Notes under the pieces: generated by a model
Seen by the model: only the letters and a program-made list of their open reading frames with translations
Told to the model about the DNA's origin: nothing
The model's database searches: none
Position numbers and translations under genes: made by a program
NCBI GenBank assembly: GCA_021234155.1
Contig: JAJEKV010000223.1
Span: 368,001 to 432,000 of the forward strand
Source of the DNA: Isoetes taiwanensis
Taxonomy: Eukaryota; Streptophyta; Lycopodiopsida; Isoetales; Isoetaceae
Direction of reading: 5' to 3'
DNA: 64,000 nt
Shown: positions 58,982 to 64,000 of the stretch, in pieces
Layout: every line of letters starts with the position of its first letter
Position numbering within the stretch: position 1 is the stretch's first letter

Positions 58982-60345
58982 AGGCAACAATGACTATATT
59001 AGCAACTCTTTAACTTTTTCTAGAAGATCTTTACTCTAAATGTGACGTCCCCTACTCGTATACGATGCCCACACCGTATACAAACAGGAGTTCATCCCCC
59101 ATACCAGCTCCATACTGATACAGGGCCCTCCACATATCACTGTGACCGTACTGGGTCCCCAGTGGGAAGAGTGAAGGGGTCATTTTACCCCGTCTCCCTC
59201 AGGGCCTACCTAGCTGCGGAAGCGTAAACATACATGTCAGTAATATATCATCAACATCACATAGCCATCTCGAAGGATGGCTCATCACATATCTGCATAG
59301 ACAATGATCAACACATAACATGGGAAATCCTACCCAAGGCTCAGACTCGAAGGGATGACTGACGGCTTGGGTCTCCAGAGTTCATTGCAGACAGAATTCA
59401 TGGCAATGGATTTGGCTGGCATAGGAACATGGCTTGGGGTTGTCCACTCCATCCGCCCCTCCTGTGCACACTTTGCAGAGTAGGCTGAAAAGTGTTGGGA
59501 CTTGACTGTAGCCCGCCGGATGCATAGGCAAAGGGGCTATTCCTGGGTTGCATCTCCCCAGTTCCGATGGGGCAGGTAGGGATCTCTCCCTCCAGAGATC
59601 TACATGCTGACTCAAGGTGACTAGAGGGCCACTGCCCTTATTCGACTTAAACCCACTGGAGAGTGATGCATCACTCCACGGGTGTCGAGCCCATGCCTTG
59701 CCCACACGCAGTGGCAAGCCATTAGACCTAGTGTACAATGATCCCCGGTAGACTTTACACACCAGAGGGATCGTTCAAGAGTCAGAACACGAACCTCTTT
59801 ATAAGCCAGTCTGGCCCCTTCACCCACAACCAGGTGTGGCTCCTGTGCATAGGCCGAATCTACAGTGTGCTAGAGAGGCTAGTCTAGGAGCATCTACGAC
59901 CAAGCTTTAGGGTCTCTACCCCCCTTCCCAATACAAGGAGTTCACAGAGATACATCATCCATATACATCACAGAAGAACTAAAGAACTAGATCTAATCTA
60001 TATCATAGAGTTAGGTTCTTTAGTTAGAGTCTGGTATCTGGGGATCTAAGTGGCTGCTATGGGCTATTTAATATGCTAAACCTATTGATACTATGACTGG
60101 AAGACGGTTTAGGCTATTAAATCGACCAAATACCTGATGGCTCGGTCCTCCTGCTCTGAGTTCGACCATCCTGCTGAACTGCTCGAATCAAGGAAAACTA
60201 ATGGTGCAATTCGCTCAGACAGAGTCTGGGGAGGCGGTTTTGACTCCTGGGGCAGCCAAAACAGAGCTCTAGAATCCTATGGACGAAAATGGCAAGTTAG
60301 GGTTTCCTCCTACCTAAATAGACAAGGGGTTAGGGCTAGGGTTTC

Positions 60346-60349
60346 CAAT

Positions 60350-60388
<39 letters not shown>

Positions 60389-61490
60389 TCAAGCCATTTA
60401 GCCCCCCAGGCCTTTATGGCAAAAAAGATACAAATTAGTACTTTAGTACTTTGGCGAGCACCTTCAATATCAAAATTACTCATAAGAGTAAAAAGCTCAA
60501 TTATGTCTTCTCTTTCTTTCAACAGATCTCTAAAATATGAATACAAAGTATGAGCAGGCAGAAGAAAAAGTTCACCAAGTGTTAAGGCTATAATGCCATA
60601 ACGAGCCCTTACCTGTTCATATGCTGTGCATTTCAAAAGTGCGTGTTCTTCATCTTCAATGGCTGGTTCTAAGCAACTTGGACAAAACCGCTCCTTATGG
60701 GGTGTTTCATCCCACCTGCCAGTCTCAATTCTCAAGTTATGAGATGATAATCTCATTTGCGAAATAAGCATGCGTTTCTTCCTGCTAATACACGAGAGTA
60801 GATAAGGCTGCTCTTTATACTCTGTCAGATCGTTTAGATTAGCCAAGTAAAACTTCTTTTTCACATCCTTATCATCGTCTACTCGCCAAAGTTTGCGGAT
60901 CGCCCGTGCAGCCACATAATCATGTATTTCTTCAAATTTTCGGGATAACGGCCAATTGTCATCACCAAGCCATTTCCTTGCCCATCTCTTGACATCGGCA
61001 TACCAACCTTTTGTGCTAGCATAAGAGCTTGGTAAGGTAACCTGTCAGTGTCCATATCTAGAATTCTGTTAACAAATGAAATGGTTCTGCACAATGCCTC
61101 TACCTCAAGAGGTAGCAGACCTGTTTCAGCCAGCATCATGCAATAAGGAGTTTGCACCTTGACTCCCAACTCACCTATCAAAAATCTTTTTTGAATTTTT
61201 TCTATATCGCTCCACCCCTTTAAAGACAAGCTTGGCCCCCAAACCGGGCTGCCATAAAGAACCACTGTCTTAACTTGGATCCCAAAAAAGAGTTTCTTCA
61301 GTCGCCAATGTTCAAAATTGTTACTTTTACACTGGTTCATCATACTGTAAAATGCTCTGAGACCACCTGATGCACGCTTCTGGGCTGCCAATGTCCACTT
61401 ATAGTTATTTGATACTTCGATTCCTAAATACTTATAATTAGTGACCTGTTCAAGTGGAGCACCATCTACATATCCCTTTAGGGCATGTGG
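60346..61490 (-). mobile_element. 5'-truncated LINE (copy d) inside the solo LTR
   Basis: Minus strand. The insert opens within the region after the reverse transcriptase: LEQVTNYKYLGIEVSNNYKW (61460), then frame 61391-60879 with VKTVVLYGSPVWGPSLS and frame 60915-60382 with LRIETGRWDETP, FCPSCLEPAIEDEEHALLKC, the zinc-binding C terminus, ending KAWGAKWLDK. Both frames are long and overlap, so only a single shift separates them. The 3' tail is about ten TAAA units (plus-strand TTTA repeats 60349-60389). The protein would bind LINE RNA or target DNA. Target duplication not found by eye. Confidence 0.9.
60349..60389. repeat. (ATTT)10 microsatellite, LINE tail
   Basis: Ten tandem ATTT units directly at the 3' end of LINE copy d; on the LINE strand they are TAAA/AAAT repeats and replace a poly(A) tail. 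Confidence 0.95.
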
Positions 61491-61970
61491 GATAATTGGG
61501 TATGGCCCACTTGCCTTTAATGGCTAGGTGGCATAAATGTATCTACATGGAAAGGTGTGCACCTTAATAAATGTGCACATTGGTAAATGTGCACATTAAT
61601 AAATGCACATACCTTGCAAGTTGCCCCCTAGGAGCTACCCACCTGGCTACACATCGGCGTACACGTCAGTCGGAGTGGCGTGTACGCGACGATTGGCGAT
61701 GCGAAGATACGATCCGGGACCATATCGCGTCTTTGGAACGTCACACTAAACAAGCAAGACCTTGCCAAAGTCTTCTAGTGTGCCTTATGTTGCAATACAC
61801 ATCGTGCTAGTGTAGATTCTGATTGCTACATAAGACTCAGCAACTGCAACAATGTAATTGCCATTCGTCATTTTACGACCAAGCAGTAAACCATTAATCT
61901 AGTTACCATTGGAGCTAGTAGTAGGAACTTTGATTTGTCCTTATACAAAGAGACGAACGTTTATAAAAGT

Positions 61971-64000
61971 ATGTCGGGTCAAGTTAAGAAACTACAACTA
62001 TTAGCACATGTTCTGTTGATGTTTACAGGGACAAGCAAAAACAATAGAATTGGAGAAGGAAAACATAAACCCCCTGATGATCGTCTGGGGAGGAGAGCAG
62101 AGTTCTGGGAGGGGAGGGGCGCTAAGGGCGATAACATTAGAAGGGAATCAACACAGAGGAGCAGAAAGAAGCGGAAACGGGGCCGACGAAGACCGAACAC
62201 CACAAGCGGGGATCATAGGCCCAACCCCGACAATGAAGACCAGAGGAAGGCTGAGAAGAACAGGCAACGGGATAGAATACACGGAGACCCTAAAGGAGCA
62301 GCCTCGAGGGAAGAGACGCTGACAATATGGTACTGGAACTGTACCGGATACCCGTGGGACGACAGAGAGAGACTCGAGGGTGCCCATAGCTGCGACATAA
62401 TATGTCTAGTAGAGACATGGGAGCACAACGTCAAAAGGCTGCCGGAGGAAGAGGGGTATCAGCTATTCACGTGTTGGAAAGATAAGGATTTCAAGATAGG
62501 GAGGGGGAGTGCGGGCCTGGCCTGTTATGTAAAGAATAGTATAGCCAACAGTGCATGTATTTTACATTCAGATATCAATAAAAGATACATGGTGTTAAAT
62601 ATTCAATTGCAAAACAAACAAGACCTAATTCTGATCATAGCATACTACCCGCCAAACAGTGACAAGCTAGAGCTGTTAGACCTGGGGGAGAGCATGATGA
62701 AATGGAAAGAACATGGGCCAATGATTCTAGTAGGGGATTTAAATGCCAGAACCAGACAGGAACATGCACAAAGCACGAACATTGATGAAACGGATGGTCA
62801 GATAATATACACAGAAAGAACACAGGAGTGGAAGAGAGATACAGAAGACAAGGCAGAGGTCAATGCTAAAGGCGAATTACTGCTCGAAGTATGCACAGCG
62901 ACAGGGGTAATCATAGATATGGAGTGCAAAAATGGGGAGGATCAGGGAGCTTCACGAGCCAAAATGCACATGGGAAGAGTATAGTGGATTATGTAATTAT
63001 GAATGGTCAAACAGTGGAAATAGTCACAGGGTTTATGCTACAGGAATGACCGACTGGGAAAAGGGAAAGTCATAGACCTATACAGTTAACACTCAAAGGG
63101 GGTGGGCCGACACAGGTCGATAGCACAGGGGAAAAGGAGGAAGAGAAAATGAAGATAAGAATCCAATTTCAGGAAAGACACATGGATACATTCATACAAG
63201 CGATCAGGGGAGAAATGGGAAGGTGGGAATGGGGAAAGCATAAGGCAGATGACAATGGCAACATCCTCAATGACATCATGGTGAGAGTGGCAACAGAGGT
63301 ATTCGGAAAAAAGAAAAGACCCAGGAAGAGCAATGCTCTCAAGGCATCTGTATGGTATGATGAGGAATGCAGGGAACAAAAAAGAAGAACCAAAGAGCAC
63401 ATAGGAAAGGAGACGTACCAGACAGAAAGAGCAGCATACTTAAGACTACTGAAGTTAAAACGGAACAGGAACTTGTTGCAGCATCAATGGGGTCTCGCAA
63501 GACTGCTGAAAAGGCAACCCCGAAGTTTCTGGAGGGGATTTAAAAGGAAGGGAGGGGGAATATGAAAACAGAGAATGAGCAGGACAGTATTGGAGCAGCC
63601 GGATGGGAGAAATACTTGGAGAAATTGTATAAGACAGGGGCATCTCCAATACCAATACCAACATTGGAGGATTCGGATAAACCATGTTTCAACGTACAGG
63701 AAGTAATGATAGCCTTAAACAGGATGGCTAATCACAAAGCCCCGGATCTCTACGGACTATGTCTAGATGGTTTTGCCCAGTTGGTTAAGGGCATGTCGGT
63801 TAGGAACGTTACAGTCAGGTCACGGACATTTTCAACGGCATAATACATACAGGGCTTCCAGACAGGGGGACATACAACATAGTCATACCACTACACAAGG
63901 CAGGAAGCAGGCAAGATCCAGGAAACTATAGGACAATAATGGTGAGTTCCATCTTCGCAAAATGGTTCGGAAAAGCACTGGACAACAAATTGAAGAAATG
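61971..64000 (+). pseudogene. LINE (copy e): endonuclease and start of reverse transcriptase, cut by window end
   Basis: ATG 61971 opens a 338-codon frame: a Lys/Arg-rich N part, then an APE-type endonuclease with IWYWNCTGYPWDD, DIICLVETWE (catalytic Glu), VLNIQLQ, YYPPNSD, MILVGDLNART (Asp/Asn). Near 62950 the frame shifts; SIVDYVIMN and HRPIQLTLKGG follow in other frames. Frame 63149-63565 is the linker (VWYDEECREQKRRTKEHIGK). Frame 63562-63843 has NRMANHKAPD, the start of the RT domain, then another shift, then IVIPLHKAGSRQDPGNYRTI to the end of the window. It is far longer than the other LINEs here. The N-terminal basic part would bind nucleic acid. Confidence 0.88.

Larger units (their letters stand above)
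59041..61745. mobile_element. Solo LTR with perfect TSD (contains nested LINE d)
   Basis: Ends are the inverted 7-mers TGTGACG (59041-59047) and CGTCACA (61739-61745). The 5-base target duplication CTAAA is exact at 59036-59040 and 61746-61750. No internal retroelement genes or primer site lie inside, so recombination between LTRs left one copy. Excluding the nested LINE it is about 1.56 kb. It shares long phrases with the LTR at 27470-29402 (CTGACGGCTTGGGTCTC-type, CCGCCCCTCCTGTGCA, TTTGCAGA, ATCTCCCC). Confidence 0.92.

Overview
The window is eukaryotic nuclear DNA from a land plant. Evidence: introns with GT-AG borders, a target-of-rapamycin (TOR) kinase fragment whose FATC end matches plant TOR, a PBS1-like receptor-like cytoplasmic kinase exon, a PLS/E-type pentatricopeptide (PPR) gene, and plant-type CACTA, MULE, chromovirus and LINE elements. 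A fern or other large-genome non-angiosperm fits the feel of the repeats and the PPR, but I cannot prove that from sequence alone. Almost everything is mobile DNA or remains of host genes broken by it; I see no fully intact host gene.

Layout. 1-11.4 kb: the 3' exons of a TOR gene (minus strand), split by an 8184-bp CACTA element (2735-10918, 16-bp terminal inverted repeats, CAT target duplication) that sits inside one TOR intron. The CACTA carries a basic/acidic minus-strand gene, a plus-strand gene ending in a SET-like domain, and a TNP2-type transposase with damage in its DUF4218 part. 11.4-15.9 kb: fragments of other exons (one kinase), then Helitron-like 3' ends. 15.9-23.3 kb: a Ty3/gypsy chromovirus on the minus strand with 181-183 bp LTRs, a tRNA-iMet type primer site and a chromodomain, interrupted by a 1048-bp poly(A) retroposon with its own 12-bp duplication; the whole element sits in an unrecognised open frame that can be followed across the empty site. 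23.3-31.5 kb: gene debris including a histone H3-like pseudogene, a long LTR (27.47-29.40 kb) with a primer-site-like sequence beside it, tandem repeats and a 5'-truncated LINE.

31.5-40.5 kb: a Mutator-like region bounded by inverted arrays built on a GATCCCGGAGGA-GGGGATC motif; it holds a zinc-finger plus Ulp1-type (C48) protease gene, an unknown gene, a MULE transposase on the opposite strand and a 284-bp TRIM. 41-50 kb: a 142-bp CA microsatellite, a second poly(A) retroposon of the same size class, two copies of a tRNA-derived SINE-like repeat, a decayed PPR gene, a Helitron 3' end and a 15-bp minisatellite. 50-64 kb: low-complexity introns or spacers carrying four LINE insertions (three with tails or target duplications), a solo LTR with a perfect 5-bp duplication and a LINE nested in it, and at the right edge a LINE with endonuclease and the start of reverse transcriptase running off the window.

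The nesting gives a relative order of events: TOR intron before CACTA; unknown ORF before chromovirus before retroposon; LTR before LINE. Genes here mostly serve transposition; the three possible accessory acquisitions are the SET-like domain in the CACTA, the Ulp1 protease in the Mutator-like region, and the H3-like sequence downstream of a retroelement LTR.
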